Shown: positions 38,182 to 47,691, counted from the stretch's first letter. The stretch is DNA of 64,000 nt from an uncultured Caulobacterales bacterium (GCA_938003545.1 CALKXY010000033.1:1-64000); one strand, 5' to 3'. Program-made: numbers and translations. The notes: generated from the letters alone by a model not told the origin.

Positions 38182-38817
38182 ATGGATGATTTTCATGAAG
38201 TCCGCTTCCCATTGCACCTCGCATTCGGGACCAGTGGGGGTCCGCGACGCCCGACCGAAATCCTACAACTCGCCAATGGAACAGAGGTTCGAAATGCGCG
38301 CGGAAGGCATTCGCGCAGGCAATATAATGCCGTCGCGGGCTTAAAGTCTAAGTCAGAAGCTATTGAGTTATTGTATTTTTTTGAAGAAAGAAAAGGGCCT
38401 TTATACGGGTTTAGATTTCGAGATCCTTTGGATTATGCTAGTGGCGACCCTCTTTCTCTTACGGATCAACTCATTGGAGATGGCGATGGTGTGCGTACTA
38501 AATTCCAATTAGTCAAAATGTATGGTGATGGCCCCGACGCCTATATTCGCACTATCTCAAAACCTGTCGAAGGCAGCGTTAGGGTGGCATTGAACGGTGT
38601 TCAAACACCTGTCGCCATTGATTACACAACGGGACAGATTCAGTTCACAATACCGCCGCCACAGGGCGCAAGTATTACGGCTGAATTTGAGTTTGATGTG
38701 CCTGTGCGCTTTGCATCAGAAAGCCTAGATATTGTCCTTGATGATTTTGGTGCAACCCAAATTCAGGACATTCCTTTGATTGAAATTTTATACCCCTCGG
38801 GCATCCAAAGTGAATAG
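38182..38817 (+). CDS. GTA gene g12, distal tail protein (DUF2460)
   Basis: A 211-residue DUF2460 protein. The start DDFHEVRFPLHLAFGTSGGP (about 2-21) is diagnostic, followed by NARGRHSRRQYNAVAGLKSK (about 37-56), GPLYGFRFRDPLDYASGDP (about 71-89) and the end ADIV-like SLDIVLDDFGATQIQDIPLIE. It forms the distal tail ring joining tube and hub. A segment near 38360-38460 has noticeably more AT-rich codons than its flanks. It overlaps the hub gene g13 by 8 bases. Confidence 0.9.
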   Translation: MDDFHEVRFPLHLAFGTSGGPRRPTEILQLANGTEVRNARGRHSRRQYNAVAGLKSKSEAIELLYFFEERKGPLYGFRFRDPLDYASGDPLSLTDQLIGDGDGVRTKFQLVKMYGDGPDAYIRTISKPVEGSVRVALNGVQTPVAIDYTTGQIQFTIPPPQGASITAEFEFDVPVRFASESLDIVLDDFGATQIQDIPLIEILYPSGIQSE

Positions 38818-39430
38818 GGTCACAACGCTCTGCACGCTCTGGAAATTGTCTCTGAAAAACGGCGTAATTTACACCCTCACAGATCATGATGATGTTATTC
38901 TCCATGCGGGCGAAACCTATCATCCGCAACGTGCTGCCGACGCAGGTGTGACCGAAAACCAAACTGGTTTTGCGATAGACACAGGTGAAATTCGAACGCG
39001 TTTCAATCTGCCCGATCTATCAGCGCAAGCGATCCGTGACGGCATTTTGGACGGTGCGGAGATTTCGCACTTTCGCCATGACTGGATGTCAGGTGAGACT
39101 GTTTTACTCTCGAAAGGCCGCGTCGGGGAGGTTCGGTTTTCCGGCCAAACCATAGAGGTAGAATGGCTGGGCCAGACGAGTGTGCTGGACCGCAGCACAG
39201 GCCGTGTTTTCTCTCGCCAATGCGACGCGAGTTTTGGGGACGAGCGATGTGGTTTGAACGTGGATGACTTTGCCGATGGCACCAGCTGTCCACGTCGTTT
39301 TTCTGTCTGCCGAGATCAGTTCGCCAACACAGCTAATTTTCGCGGCTTCCCCTATTTACTCGGCGATGATGTGTTGCAAGCGGGTGTTCGTACAAGTGGT
39401 CGCCGCGATGGATCATCGCGTTACCCATGA
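38810..39430 (+). CDS. GTA gene g13, hub protein (DUF2163), apparently lacking its middle domain
   Basis: A 206-residue form of the baseplate hub. The N-terminal domain is normal (TLWKLSLKNGVIYTLTDHDD, about 9-28; then GFAIDTGEIRTRF and DWMSGETVLLSKGRVGEVRF). Four cysteines remain: Cys138 and Cys147 (QCDASFGDERCGLN) and Cys160 and Cys166 (SCPRRFSVC), followed by NTANFRGFPYLLGDD. In RcGTA the hub binds an iron-sulfur cluster through cysteines of this kind. Usually about 80 residues (the Phage_BR0599 domain) separate the CG(V/L) block from the C-x5-C block; here only 12 do. GTG 38810 overlaps the g12 stop. Confidence 0.85.
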   Translation: MNRVTTLCTLWKLSLKNGVIYTLTDHDDVILHAGETYHPQRAADAGVTENQTGFAIDTGEIRTRFNLPDLSAQAIRDGILDGAEISHFRHDWMSGETVLLSKGRVGEVRFSGQTIEVEWLGQTSVLDRSTGRVFSRQCDASFGDERCGLNVDDFADGTSCPRRFSVCRDQFANTANFRGFPYLLGDDVLQAGVRTSGRRDGSSRYP

Positions 39431-39867
39431 GTGATGCGCAAACGCGGCAGGCTGTTCTGAGCTGCGCCCATAGCTGGATCGATACGCCATATCGACATCA
39501 GGCGAGTGTGCGCGGTGTTGGAACGGATTGCTTAGGCCTCATCCGCGGGGTGTGGCGCGCAATTTATGGGGCAGAACCTGAAACGCCCCCGCATTATACG
39601 CCGGATTGGGCAGAGCTTACGGGCGAGGAAACATTGCTGGAGGCGGCCCAACGCTGGCTCGTTCCAATAGAGACGCCGCAAGCTGGCGACGTTCTTGTCT
39701 TTCGCATGGCCGAACATGCGCCCTGCAAACATCTTGGTATTTTGTCTGCCAAAGACCGCATTCTCCATGCCTATTGGGGGAAAGCCGTCGTTGAATCTCA
39801 TTTCGTTCCGTTCTGGCACCGCCGTCATGTCGCCAGTTTCGCCTTTCCACCCCTTCCAAAGGACTAG
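39427..39867 (+). CDS. GTA gene g14, NlpC/P60-type tail peptidase
   Basis: A 146-residue papain-like cell wall peptidase. The catalytic cysteine is in GVGTDCLGLIRGVW (Cys35), the histidine in AEHAPCKHLGIL (His97 region), with SWIDTPYRHQASVRGVG before the cysteine, as in GTA g14 and phage tail peptidases. It is carried at the baseplate and helps the tail cross the peptidoglycan of the recipient. The ATG overlaps the g13 stop, and g15 starts 3 bases after its stop. Confidence 0.92.
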   Translation: MSDAQTRQAVLSCAHSWIDTPYRHQASVRGVGTDCLGLIRGVWRAIYGAEPETPPHYTPDWAELTGEETLLEAAQRWLVPIETPQAGDVLVFRMAEHAPCKHLGILSAKDRILHAYWGKAVVESHFVPFWHRRHVASFAFPPLPKD

Positions 39868-39870
39868 ATT

Positions 39871-42800
39871 ATGGCTAATTTTGCTGCCTCTGCCGTGCAA
39901 TTCACGGGGCAAACGCTTGTCCGAACCGCAAGTGCCATCGCGCTAAATACCGCGACGAGCTATATCAGCCGCGCCTTTGACACGCGTAATTTTGAAGGTC
40001 CGCGTCTGGACGGGTTGCATGTGCAGACCAGTCGAGACGGTGCGCCCATGGCGCGGGTCTTTGGCCGAGCCCGCCTCGCAGGGCAGGTGATCTGGGCGAG
40101 TCATGTGCGGGAACATTCCACAGAAACGCCCGTTGGCGGCAAAGGCGGCGGACCGACGCAGACGGAATTCAACTATACGATCAGCTTCGCCATTGGCCTG
40201 TGTGAAGGCGAAATTGCTGGCGTCGACCGTATTTGGGCCAATGGCGCGCCGCTCCAAACGGCAGGCCTCGATATGCGTGTCTATAGGGGAGGTGAAGACC
40301 AAGCACCTGATCCAATTATCAGTGCGACCGAACGCGGCGGGGTGCCTGCGTTTCGCGGTACGGCCTATATTGTATTCGAAGACTTCCCGCTCGGTGCATT
40401 CGGAAACCGCCTGCCGCAGTTGAATGTTGAAATTATTCGAACAGGGAAACGGACGGGCCGACTAGAAAATTTGGTGCAATCCGTGAATCTCCTGCCGGGA
40501 TCAGGTGAATTTGCCTATGCGACTGAGGTTGTTGAGGAAGGCATTAGGCCCGGCGAAACGCGCCCGCTGAACATGAATAATCTATCTGGTAAAGCCGACA
40601 TTGATCTGGCGTTGGATCAGTTGCAGGCCCAGCTTCCAAATTGCCAAAATGTTTCGCTTATCTCTAGCTGGTTTGCGTCTTCAATCGACATTAAAACTTG
40701 CGAAATTCGGCCTGGTATTGAACGCCGCGTGCGGAACATTCGAAATGCGGCGTGGCAGGTTGGTCGAGATAACCGCGCGAATGCCTATGTCGTCAGTGCG
40801 GATGAAGAAGGTCGTCCAAATTTTGGTGGAACGCCTTCGGACGAAAGCCTCATCCAAGCGATCCGTGCAATCAAATCACGCGGTATGACGGTGACGCTTT
40901 ATCCATTTATTTTGGTCGATATGCCAGGCTTTCCATGGCGCGGGAGGATCACGGGTGCGGTGTCAGATGTGAGCACATTTTTCGGCAATGCAGAGCCGCA
41001 TGATTATAGTATTGGAGGCGGGGCGGATCATTACCGTACGGCGGATTCAGGCTTTCGAAATTTCATTCTTAGTCATGCGAATTTGGCACGCCGTGCAGGC
41101 GGTGTTGACCGCTTTGTTATTGGGTCAGAAATGATTGGATTAACGACCCTTAAAACGGCGCAAAATGACTTCCCCGCCGTGGTAGAATTGGCGCGATTAG
41201 CGGGTGATGTAAGAACGCTTCTGGGCCCGAAAACGGATCTGACTTATGCTGCGGATTGGAGTGAGTATTTCGGCTTTCATCCCCAAGATGACAGCGGTGA
41301 TGTCTTCTTTCATTTGGATGAATTATGGGCGCATCCTGCAATTTCAGCCGTTGGTATCGACGCCTATTTCACGCTCTCCGATTGGCGTGAGGCGGATCAT
41401 CTGGACGCACAGGTTTCTCCCTCAATTTATGACCCAGATTATCTTGATGCGAATGTTGAAGGCGGAGAGGGATATGATTGGTATTATGCCTCGGAAGTAG
41501 ATCGCCAAACGCAAAATCGGACGCCAATTTTTGATTGGATATACCGTTACAAGGACTTGCGAAACTGGTGGTCAAATGTGCATCGCAACAGGGTTGACGG
41601 TATTGAACAAGCCCCCACAAATTGGGTGCCTGAGAGTAAACCGTTTTGGCTAACTGAAGTCGGGTGTCCCGCCGTTCGGTTTGGTGCGAACCAACCTAAC
41701 CTGTTTTCTGATGGTAAATCTGTTGAGAGTAATATTCCATATTTTTCAGATGGTTCACGTGATGATCTCATGCAGAGACGTTATCTCGAAGGTTTGATTG
41801 ACCATTGGTCGAACCCACAAAACAATCCTGTTTCAACGCTTACTTCAAAGTCGATGATTGACACATCCGCGACATCTGTTTGGGCGTGGGACGCGCGGCC
41901 ATTTCCTGACTTTCCAGCGCGTCGAGATATTTGGTCAGATGGTGTGAATTGGCAAACAGGGCATTGGATAAATGGCCGTGTCGGCGGCGTAGCTCTGCGG
42001 GATGCAATAGAAGAAATTTGTACTGACGTGGGCTTAGAGAATCTTGATTTATCTGGCGTGACGGGACTGATTACAGGTTTCGTCATTGACCGTCCGATGC
42101 GCGCGCGCGATGCGTTGGCACCCTTGGTTGATATTTATGATCTAACGGTCTCTGAGGATGCTGGGCGAGTCTATTTCGGCCAGCCGAAATTAGCGACGCC
42201 GCAAGCTCTGCTTTCTGATCAATTGATCGAGCAAGAGGGCGGATCTATTCGTTTTTCCGTTCAAGATAATATGACCTCGCTCAAAGACGCGCGGTTGACA
42301 TTTATTGACGCGGGAAGAGACTATCAAACCGCAACTGTTTCTGCGCGAAATCACCAAGCGGAAACGGTACGCGTTTCAGATGTTCAAGCCCCTATTATTA
42401 TGGATGCAGGGCAGGCGCGGCGCAGTGTTGAACGGCTCCTTGCGCGGTCGGAACCTGCGCGCCGTATTGCCAGTTTAGCTGTGCCGCCCGTTGTCGCTGA
42501 TTCTCTGCGTGCTGGTGCCGTGATGACACTTCCCGATACGCAAGGGCTTTGGCAAATTGATCGCCTGCGAAAGGGTGTTCACACGGATGTTGATTTGGTT
42601 GGTTTACCTGATGGACATATCGCGCCTGCGGTGTCGGGCGTTGACCCCATTATTACTTCAGACCCTATATGGATATCTGAACCTGTCGCCCTCGCTTTCG
42701 ACATGACGGGCACGGAGGGCTTACAAGTCGGCGCGTTAATCTCGCCGTTTAGAGCAACGCAAATATCTATGGGGACGTTTGAGACATCACTCCAAGCCCC

Positions 42801-43485
42801 GTTGAATATTGGCGCACTTCTCTCGCCTTTAAATCGCGGCCCTGTAACAGTTTGGGACCGCTCAAATGAGATCGAGATATGGATGCCGACAAGCGCATTT
42901 TTTGCGTCGCCTGAGGCGGATGTTTTAGCCGGTGCAAACCGCTTTGCCGTTGAAACTGAAACAGGGTGGGAAATTGTGGGGGCGGCCGACATTACGTTGA
43001 TTGCCCCGCAGACCTATCGCATGAGAACGCTTTTGCGGGGTTTGCAAAATTCTGATGACTACATGATGGAGAGTGTGGCTGCGGGTGCGCGTGTCGTTGC
43101 CTTGGATGCGGGATTAACGAGTTTGGACATTCCCGATGATTTCATAGGTACAAAGATTGTTGTTACAGTGAACACGGCGGGACGTTCGGGTGTGCCCGCG
43201 CAGCAAACCTACGAAGCGGTGCATTTACGTCCACTTTCCGTTGTGCATGTGACCGCTGCCGCAGAAGGTGCGGGAACGCGGATCAGCTGGATACCAAGGC
43301 GGATAGATGGTTTGAACGAAATCGACCCTGCGGCCTCGTTTGAAATTATGTGGCCAGACGGGACCCTTATAACGTCCGGATCGACTGCATTTGTGCCTGT
43401 TGAATATGGTTCAAACACGGGAATATCCATCACGCCCTTGCATCCTTTAACGGCGTCAGGACGACCCGCCAAAATAATGGTCTAA
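39871..43485 (+). CDS. GTA gene g15, baseplate megatron protein with TIM-barrel-like domain
   Basis: The 1204-residue protein is the largest GTA component, forming the tail tip that contacts and penetrates the recipient cell. The N-terminal part has GPRLDGLHVQTSRDGAPMAR (about 45-64). A glycoside-hydrolase-like TIM-barrel region lies at about 430-720 (TYAADWSEYFGFHPQDDSGD, AISAVGIDAYFTLSDWREAD, KPFWLTEVGCPAVRFGANQP). The phage tail hub-like region follows (NWQTGHWINGRVGG, RPMRARDALAPLVDIYDLTV, about 700-780). The last 150 residues include a fibronectin-like end. It is about 100 residues shorter than I remember for RcGTA gp15. Confidence 0.93.
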   Translation: MANFAASAVQFTGQTLVRTASAIALNTATSYISRAFDTRNFEGPRLDGLHVQTSRDGAPMARVFGRARLAGQVIWASHVREHSTETPVGGKGGGPTQTEFNYTISFAIGLCEGEIAGVDRIWANGAPLQTAGLDMRVYRGGEDQAPDPIISATERGGVPAFRGTAYIVFEDFPLGAFGNRLPQLNVEIIRTGKRTGRLENLVQSVNLLPGSGEFAYATEVVEEGIRPGETRPLNMNNLSGKADIDLALDQLQAQLPNCQNVSLISSWFASSIDIKTCEIRPGIERRVRNIRNAAWQVGRDNRANAYVVSADEEGRPNFGGTPSDESLIQAIRAIKSRGMTVTLYPFILVDMPGFPWRGRITGAVSDVSTFFGNAEPHDYSIGGGADHYRTADSGFRNFILSHANLARRAGGVDRFVIGSEMIGLTTLKTAQNDFPAVVELARLAGDVRTLLGPKTDLTYAADWSEYFGFHPQDDSGDVFFHLDELWAHPAISAVGIDAYFTLSDWREADHLDAQVSPSIYDPDYLDANVEGGEGYDWYYASEVDRQTQNRTPIFDWIYRYKDLRNWWSNVHRNRVDGIEQAPTNWVPESKPFWLTEVGCPAVRFGANQPNLFSDGKSVESNIPYFSDGSRDDLMQRRYLEGLIDHWSNPQNNPVSTLTSKSMIDTSATSVWAWDARPFPDFPARRDIWSDGVNWQTGHWINGRVGGVALRDAIEEICTDVGLENLDLSGVTGLITGFVIDRPMRARDALAPLVDIYDLTVSEDAGRVYFGQPKLATPQALLSDQLIEQEGGSIRFSVQDNMTSLKDARLTFIDAGRDYQTATVSARNHQAETVRVSDVQAPIIMDAGQARRSVERLLARSEPARRIASLAVPPVVADSLRAGAVMTLPDTQGLWQIDRLRKGVHTDVDLVGLPDGHIAPAVSGVDPIITSDPIWISEPVALAFDMTGTEGLQVGALISPFRATQISMGTFETSLQAPLNIGALLSPLNRGPVTVWDRSNEIEIWMPTSAFFASPEADVLAGANRFAVETETGWEIVGAADITLIAPQTYRMRTLLRGLQNSDDYMMESVAAGARVVALDAGLTSLDIPDDFIGTKIVVTVNTAGRSGVPAQQTYEAVHLRPLSVVHVTAAAEGAGTRISWIPRRIDGLNEIDPAASFEIMWPDGTLITSGSTAFVPVEYGSNTGISITPLHPLTASGRPAKIMV

Positions 43486-43523
43486 ACTATTGAAAAGACG
43501 CGGCCTGTGCCTATTTATCAATC

Positions 43524-44450
43524 ATGGCAAAGAACCCCTATACACTTCTCGGCGTACCGAAAACTGCGACCGCAGCAGAGATAAAATCGGCCTATCGCAA
43601 ATTGGCGAAATCGCTGCATCCTGACGTTAACCCTGATGACAAAGCGTCGGAGGAGAAATTCAAGGAAGTCACGGCGGCGTATAATTTGTTATCTAATGAA
43701 GACTTAAAGGCCGCATATGACAGCGGAAAGGTCGACGCGTCAGGCCAGCAACAGAACCCATTTGCAGGCGGGTATCGTCATGCGAACGCTCAAGGCGGCA
43801 TGGATACGGGTTTTGGCGGCTTTGGGGGTATGGGTCAAGACGACATGTCCGATATGTTCTCGTCTCTCTTTGGGATGAATATGGGCGCAGGCGGACAACG
43901 CAGGCGGCAACAACATCGTCCTGCGCCGCCGCAACAAGGCGAAGATTTACGTTATACGTTAAAGATGAGCCTCGTCGACGCGCTGACAGGCGGCGTGAAA
44001 GACCTTGGGAAAGGCCTGAAGGTCAAATTCCCGAAAGGGATTAAAAACGGCCAAACCGTACGATTGCGCGGCAAAGGTCAACGCGGCGCAAATGGTGGCC
44101 CCGCGGGTGATGCGCGTGTAAAGATAGAGGTACAGGCGCATAAACGTCTCTCTCGCGATGGAAATAATCTCTGGCTCGACGTGCCGATTTCGCTAACCGA
44201 GGCGATGAAGGGCACAAAGATTGATCTGGAGTTGCCCACTGGCAAGGTCTCGCTGACTGTCCCGCCCGCTACAAACACGGGCAAACGGTTCCGCGTGAAA
44301 GATAAAGGCATACGCGCCAAAGATGGCACAGGCGACCTCATTGTAACCGTTCAAATCGTGTTGACGGATGGAGAGCTTGCAGGTGCTCCTATCCTCTCAA
44401 GCTATCTGCCTGACGGGGAGAAACATGATCTGCGCAGAAAATTGATTTAA
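43524..44450 (+). CDS. DnaJ-family co-chaperone, CbpA type
   Basis: A 308-residue Hsp40. The N-terminal J-domain (about 5-68) contains KSAYRKLAKSLHPDVNPDDK with HPD. A Gly/Met-rich linker (about 80-125; TGFGGFGGMGQDDMSDMFSS) leads to two C-terminal client-binding beta domains (from about 142: DLRYTLKMSLVDALTGGVKD). There is no zinc-finger domain, so it is CbpA-like (class B), acting with DnaK. It begins 38 bases after g15 and is probably not part of the GTA. A second J-domain protein in the window (470-685) has only the J-domain. Confidence 0.9.
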   Translation: MAKNPYTLLGVPKTATAAEIKSAYRKLAKSLHPDVNPDDKASEEKFKEVTAAYNLLSNEDLKAAYDSGKVDASGQQQNPFAGGYRHANAQGGMDTGFGGFGGMGQDDMSDMFSSLFGMNMGAGGQRRRQQHRPAPPQQGEDLRYTLKMSLVDALTGGVKDLGKGLKVKFPKGIKNGQTVRLRGKGQRGANGGPAGDARVKIEVQAHKRLSRDGNNLWLDVPISLTEAMKGTKIDLELPTGKVSLTVPPATNTGKRFRVKDKGIRAKDGTGDLIVTVQIVLTDGELAGAPILSSYLPDGEKHDLRRKLI

Positions 44451-44540
44451 AGAGCTTAACGACTTGGCTTGATCCTTGCTTAACATATCTTATTAACGGC
44501 ATTCACAAACGGTTCAGGGGCGGGGCGCTACACCACTCAA

Positions 44541-44822
44541 ATGTTGACAAAACGTCATATCCTTTCTGCGGCTTTTGCGGCGATGCTGTCCTTCACAGCC
44601 ATTTCTGCCCATGCGCATGTTCTCAGCGAACCTGTTGTCTTGGAAGCTCAACGCTCGATTACGCCTGCTGAAGCGAAATCTATCGCACGTCGACAGGTTC
44701 CGGGCGGTGAAGTCGTGGATATCTCCCGCCGTGGGGACACATATCGCGTCCGCGTTATTGCTAAATCAGGCAAGGTTGTAGACGTTTTGATTGACGCGAA
44801 CACGGGACGCGTCAAAAAGTAG
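44541..44822 (+). CDS. Periplasmic PepSY domain protein
   Basis: A 93-residue exported protein: signal peptide about 1-25 (ending ISAHAH), then a single PepSY domain with SITPAEAKSIARRQVPGGEV (about 38-57), the strand RVRVIAKSGKVVDVLIDANT (about 71-90) and GRV end. Small PepSY proteins often modulate a neighbouring sensor kinase or protease; in rhizobia a small periplasmic protein (FeuN) restrains the FeuP/FeuQ system. The regulator and kinase genes follow immediately, so a similar role as periplasmic modulator is plausible but not shown. Confidence 0.85.
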   Translation: MLTKRHILSAAFAAMLSFTAISAHAHVLSEPVVLEAQRSITPAEAKSIARRQVPGGEVVDISRRGDTYRVRVIAKSGKVVDVLIDANTGRVKK

Positions 44823-44856
44823 GCTTTGAAAGTCTCGTTCTGACGAAAGGCCCCCC

Positions 44857-45534
44857 ATGCGAGTTCTAATAGTTGAAGACGATGTTGATCTGGCGCGCCA
44901 GCTCAAATCTGCATTTAAAGATGCGGGTTACGCCGTCGATGTTGCCAAAGATGGCGAAGAGGGTCACTTCCTCGGTGATACCGAGCCTTATGACGCGGTT
45001 GTTCTCGATTTAGGACTGCCCTTGATTGATGGCGTGAGCGTTCTGCAAAAATGGCGTGCGGACGGAAAGAAATTCCCAGTACTGATTCTCACGGCCCGTG
45101 ATCAATGGTCCGAAAAAGTTGCTGGTTTTGATGCCGGTGCAGATGATTACCTCACCAAGCCCTTTCATGTCGAAGAGCTCATGGCGCGCTTGCGGGCCTT
45201 ATTACGCCGTGCGGCGGGGCACACGACGGATACAATCGAACTTGGTGATCTGATGGTTGATAATCGCGCCGCGCGCGCGTTTGTTGACGGCATGGCGATC
45301 AAACTGACGAGCCATGAGTTTCGTCTCTTGTCTTATATGGCCGCACATAAAGGCCGCGTGATTTCGCGGACGGAGTTGGTTGAACACATCTATGATCAAG
45401 ATTTTGACCGTGATTCTAACACGATTGAAGTCTTTGTTGGGCGTCTGCGCAAGAAAATTGGCACAGAACGGATCGAAACCGTGCGGGGATTAGGCTATCG
45501 CTTGTTAGATCCCGAGACGGAAAAATCTGACTAA
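44857..45534 (+). CDS. OmpR/PhoP-type response regulator
   Basis: A 225-residue two-domain regulator. The receiver domain has the acidic pocket EDD (residues 7-9), phospho-acceptor Asp51 in VVLDLGLPLIDG, Thr in LILTARDQW (about 78) and Lys in DDYLTKPFH (about 101). The C-terminal winged helix contains LTSHEFRLLSYMAAHKGRVI and the recognition region SNTIEVFVGRLRKKIG, with GLGYRL at the end. It resembles PhoP/FeuP-class regulators. It is located between the PepSY gene and its cognate kinase, whose start is 3 bases after the stop. Confidence 0.92.
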   Translation: MRVLIVEDDVDLARQLKSAFKDAGYAVDVAKDGEEGHFLGDTEPYDAVVLDLGLPLIDGVSVLQKWRADGKKFPVLILTARDQWSEKVAGFDAGADDYLTKPFHVEELMARLRALLRRAAGHTTDTIELGDLMVDNRAARAFVDGMAIKLTSHEFRLLSYMAAHKGRVISRTELVEHIYDQDFDRDSNTIEVFVGRLRKKIGTERIETVRGLGYRLLDPETEKSD

Positions 45535-45537
45535 GAT

Positions 45538-46944
45538 ATGAGTGTCCGGCAGCCGCGATCACTGGTCAGCTCGCTTGTGCGGGCGGCCGCCCTTTGGGCT
45601 GTCCCGGGCATGATTTTGACGGCAATTACCCTTACGTGGTTGTCGCAAAACTCAACTTATCGAAGTTTTGATGAACCTCTAGAATCTGCGGTTTTGGGGT
45701 TAATTGCGAGCGTTGAATCGTCCGAATCAGGCATTCTTCGTTTGTCTAGGGAACTCCCCGATCCTCGCTATCAGCGTGCGCTTTCTGGCAAATATTGGTT
45801 GATCGGGAATGTTGAAGACGGTTCTGAGGGGGCGGACATAGTTCCGATTTTATCGTCGCGCTCGCTTTATGGGGCGTCGCTTCCAATCAAACGGACCGAG
45901 ATTTCAGAACTTGCAGCGCAGGACCAAGCGCCCGTTAGGTTTACGACAACTGGACCTGATATTGATGCAGGCGAGACTTTGCGCGTCGTAGCCAGGCAAG
46001 TGATCCTGCCGCAAATGGATACGCCTGTTATCGTCCTCGCCGCCGCAGATCGCGCGCCTGTTGTGCGGTCCACGCGTAACTTTATTATGACCGCCGTGAC
46101 GTTATTAGCTGGGTTGACGGTGGGGTTGACGCTGGCGGTATATGCGCAAGTGCGGCTTGGTCTGAAGCCGCTCTTCGAACTAGGCCGCCGTATTGCTGAG
46201 GTCAGAGAAGGTCAGGCCGTCGCCGTTGAGGGTGTTTATCCACCTGAAATCGCGCCGCTGGCAAAGGAACTTAACTCTCTGATAAAACATAATAAATCGG
46301 TCGTGGAGCGCGCGCAAACACATGTTGGCAACCTTGCCCATGCGTTAAAAACACCTATCGCAGTTTTGCGAAATGAAGCGGCGTCTGCCGATACAACACC
46401 GTCCGATATCGTTGCCCGCCAAACTGAAACCATGGCGGAACAAGTGGACCACCATCTTCGACGTGCGCGTGCTGCGGCGCGTGGTCAAGCCATTGGTGTG
46501 CGCACAGAAATGGATCCCGTGATTGACGGTTTGGTGCGGACTTTGCCCCGTATTTACCGCGATAAAGATCTAACGATTGATAGAACGGGCGAAACAAAAC
46601 TCGTTTTTCGGGGACATCCTCGAGACTTTGAAGACATGGTCGGCAACCTCATGGACAACGCCGCAAAATGGACAAAGGATCGGATCGATGTGAATGTCAA
46701 AATGCATGATGATGGGTTTTGTACGATTTACATCTCAGATAACGGTCCCGGCTTGACGGATGAAGAGGGTAAAATCGCTATTCAGCGGGGGGCACGTTTG
46801 GATGAAGCCACGCCAGGGAGTGGACTCGGCCTCTCTATCGTCGATGATTTGGCCAATGCCTATAAAGGCGTGTTCACCTTATCACGCTCTGATTATGGTG
46901 GATTGAAAGCTGAATTACGTTTGCCGATAGTCAAAGAAATATGA
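45538..46944 (+). CDS. PhoQ/FeuQ-type sensor histidine kinase
   Basis: A 468-residue membrane kinase. Helix 1 (about 15-35) and helix 2 (about 181-203, NFIMTAVTLLAGLTVGLTLA) flank a periplasmic sensor of about 145 residues, followed by a HAMP-like segment. The phospho-acceptor is His268 in GNLAHALKTPIAVLRNEA, an H-box with Ala-Leu-Lys as in PhoQ/FeuQ. The ATPase domain has N-box GNLMDNAAKW, DNGPGL and GSGLGLSIV. Together with the upstream regulator it forms a two-component pair, probably sensing the envelope state. It overlaps the DUF938 gene by 4 bases. Confidence 0.92.
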   Translation: MSVRQPRSLVSSLVRAAALWAVPGMILTAITLTWLSQNSTYRSFDEPLESAVLGLIASVESSESGILRLSRELPDPRYQRALSGKYWLIGNVEDGSEGADIVPILSSRSLYGASLPIKRTEISELAAQDQAPVRFTTTGPDIDAGETLRVVARQVILPQMDTPVIVLAAADRAPVVRSTRNFIMTAVTLLAGLTVGLTLAVYAQVRLGLKPLFELGRRIAEVREGQAVAVEGVYPPEIAPLAKELNSLIKHNKSVVERAQTHVGNLAHALKTPIAVLRNEAASADTTPSDIVARQTETMAEQVDHHLRRARAAARGQAIGVRTEMDPVIDGLVRTLPRIYRDKDLTIDRTGETKLVFRGHPRDFEDMVGNLMDNAAKWTKDRIDVNVKMHDDGFCTIYISDNGPGLTDEEGKIAIQRGARLDEATPGSGLGLSIVDDLANAYKGVFTLSRSDYGGLKAELRLPIVKEI

Positions 46945-47597
46945 CCAAATCCACACATACATCTGACCCAATCGCATTGGAAAACCGTGATTTAAAAGAC
47001 GGACGTTTGTATTCGTCCTCTGCGGGGCGAAACAAAGCTGACATTGCTGATGCCCTAAAAGATATGTTGCCGCGCGATGCACGGGTTCTCGAAATTGGCA
47101 GCGGTACGGGGGAACATGGTATCGAAGCCTTGAGCGTTCGTCCTGATGTGCACTGGCAATTCTCTGATCCTGATGCTGATTCTCGGTCTAGTCAGGCGGC
47201 TTGGATTACGCATCAGGGCTATGATTTACCTGCACCAATTGACTTGGACGCACGTAATGCAGCATGGCCTGAGATGTTTTCAGAGCCATTTGATGTTCTT
47301 TACAGTGCAAATATGATTCATATTGCTCCAATTGAAGCGTTGAAAGGCCTCGCGGCCCAAGCCGATTTGGTTCTTACGGAGACGGGCACAATCATTTTGT
47401 ATGGGCCGTTTTTATTCGGTTCGGCATCCGAACCCTCAAATCTCAAGTTTGATACCGCTTTAAAAGATAAAAATCCGACCTGGGGTGTCCGAGAGTTAGA
47501 CCTTGTTAAGCATATATTTGGACAAAACGGCTTTAATCGCGTCGAACGTCGCGCCATGCCCAAAAACAATCATATCATCGGGCTGTCACGCGGCTGA
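46941..47597 (+). CDS. DUF938 SAM-dependent methyltransferase-like protein
   Basis: A 218-residue soluble protein of the DUF938 family. It opens with SSSAGRNKADIADALKDMLP (about 25-44), has the SAM-binding glycine motif VLEIGSGTGEHGIEAL (about 49-64), the acidic FSDPDADSRSS, and the later NMIHIAPIEALKGL and LILYGPF-like IILYGPFLFG. The substrate is unknown. Overlap with the kinase gene suggests co-transcription with the two-component system, which would be unusual for a housekeeping methyltransferase. Confidence 0.88.
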   Translation: MTKSTHTSDPIALENRDLKDGRLYSSSAGRNKADIADALKDMLPRDARVLEIGSGTGEHGIEALSVRPDVHWQFSDPDADSRSSQAAWITHQGYDLPAPIDLDARNAAWPEMFSEPFDVLYSANMIHIAPIEALKGLAAQADLVLTETGTIILYGPFLFGSASEPSNLKFDTALKDKNPTWGVRELDLVKHIFGQNGFNRVERRAMPKNNHIIGLSRG

Positions 47598-47691
47598 CGA
47601 ACTAAATCTCTAATATGGAGGTTTCGTCATGTTTTGGACAGCATTGGGTCATATACCCTCCTGCAGTCTGCAGACTTAGGAAGGGGACGAT

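Larger units (their letters stand above)
28905..43485 (+). mobile_element. RcGTA-type gene transfer agent structural cluster (g1-g15) with a three-gene insertion
   Basis: Genes for terminase small and large subunits, portal, g3.5, prohead protease, HK97-fold capsid, connectors g6-g8, tail tube g9, chaperones g10 and g10.1, tape measure, distal tail g12, hub g13, peptidase g14 and megatron g15 follow in the order known from Rhodobacter capsulatus GTA. There is no integrase, repressor, replication gene or attachment site, which fits a domesticated GTA rather than a prophage. Between terminase and portal (30469-32480) three foreign-looking genes are inserted. All GTA frames are open, so particles may still be made; g13 is shortened. 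Confidence 0.93.

Noticed and set aside
28905-43485. Active temperate prophage instead of a GTA
   Set aside because: No integrase, repressor, replication or lysis genes and no attachment repeats are present, and the gene order is that of RcGTA.
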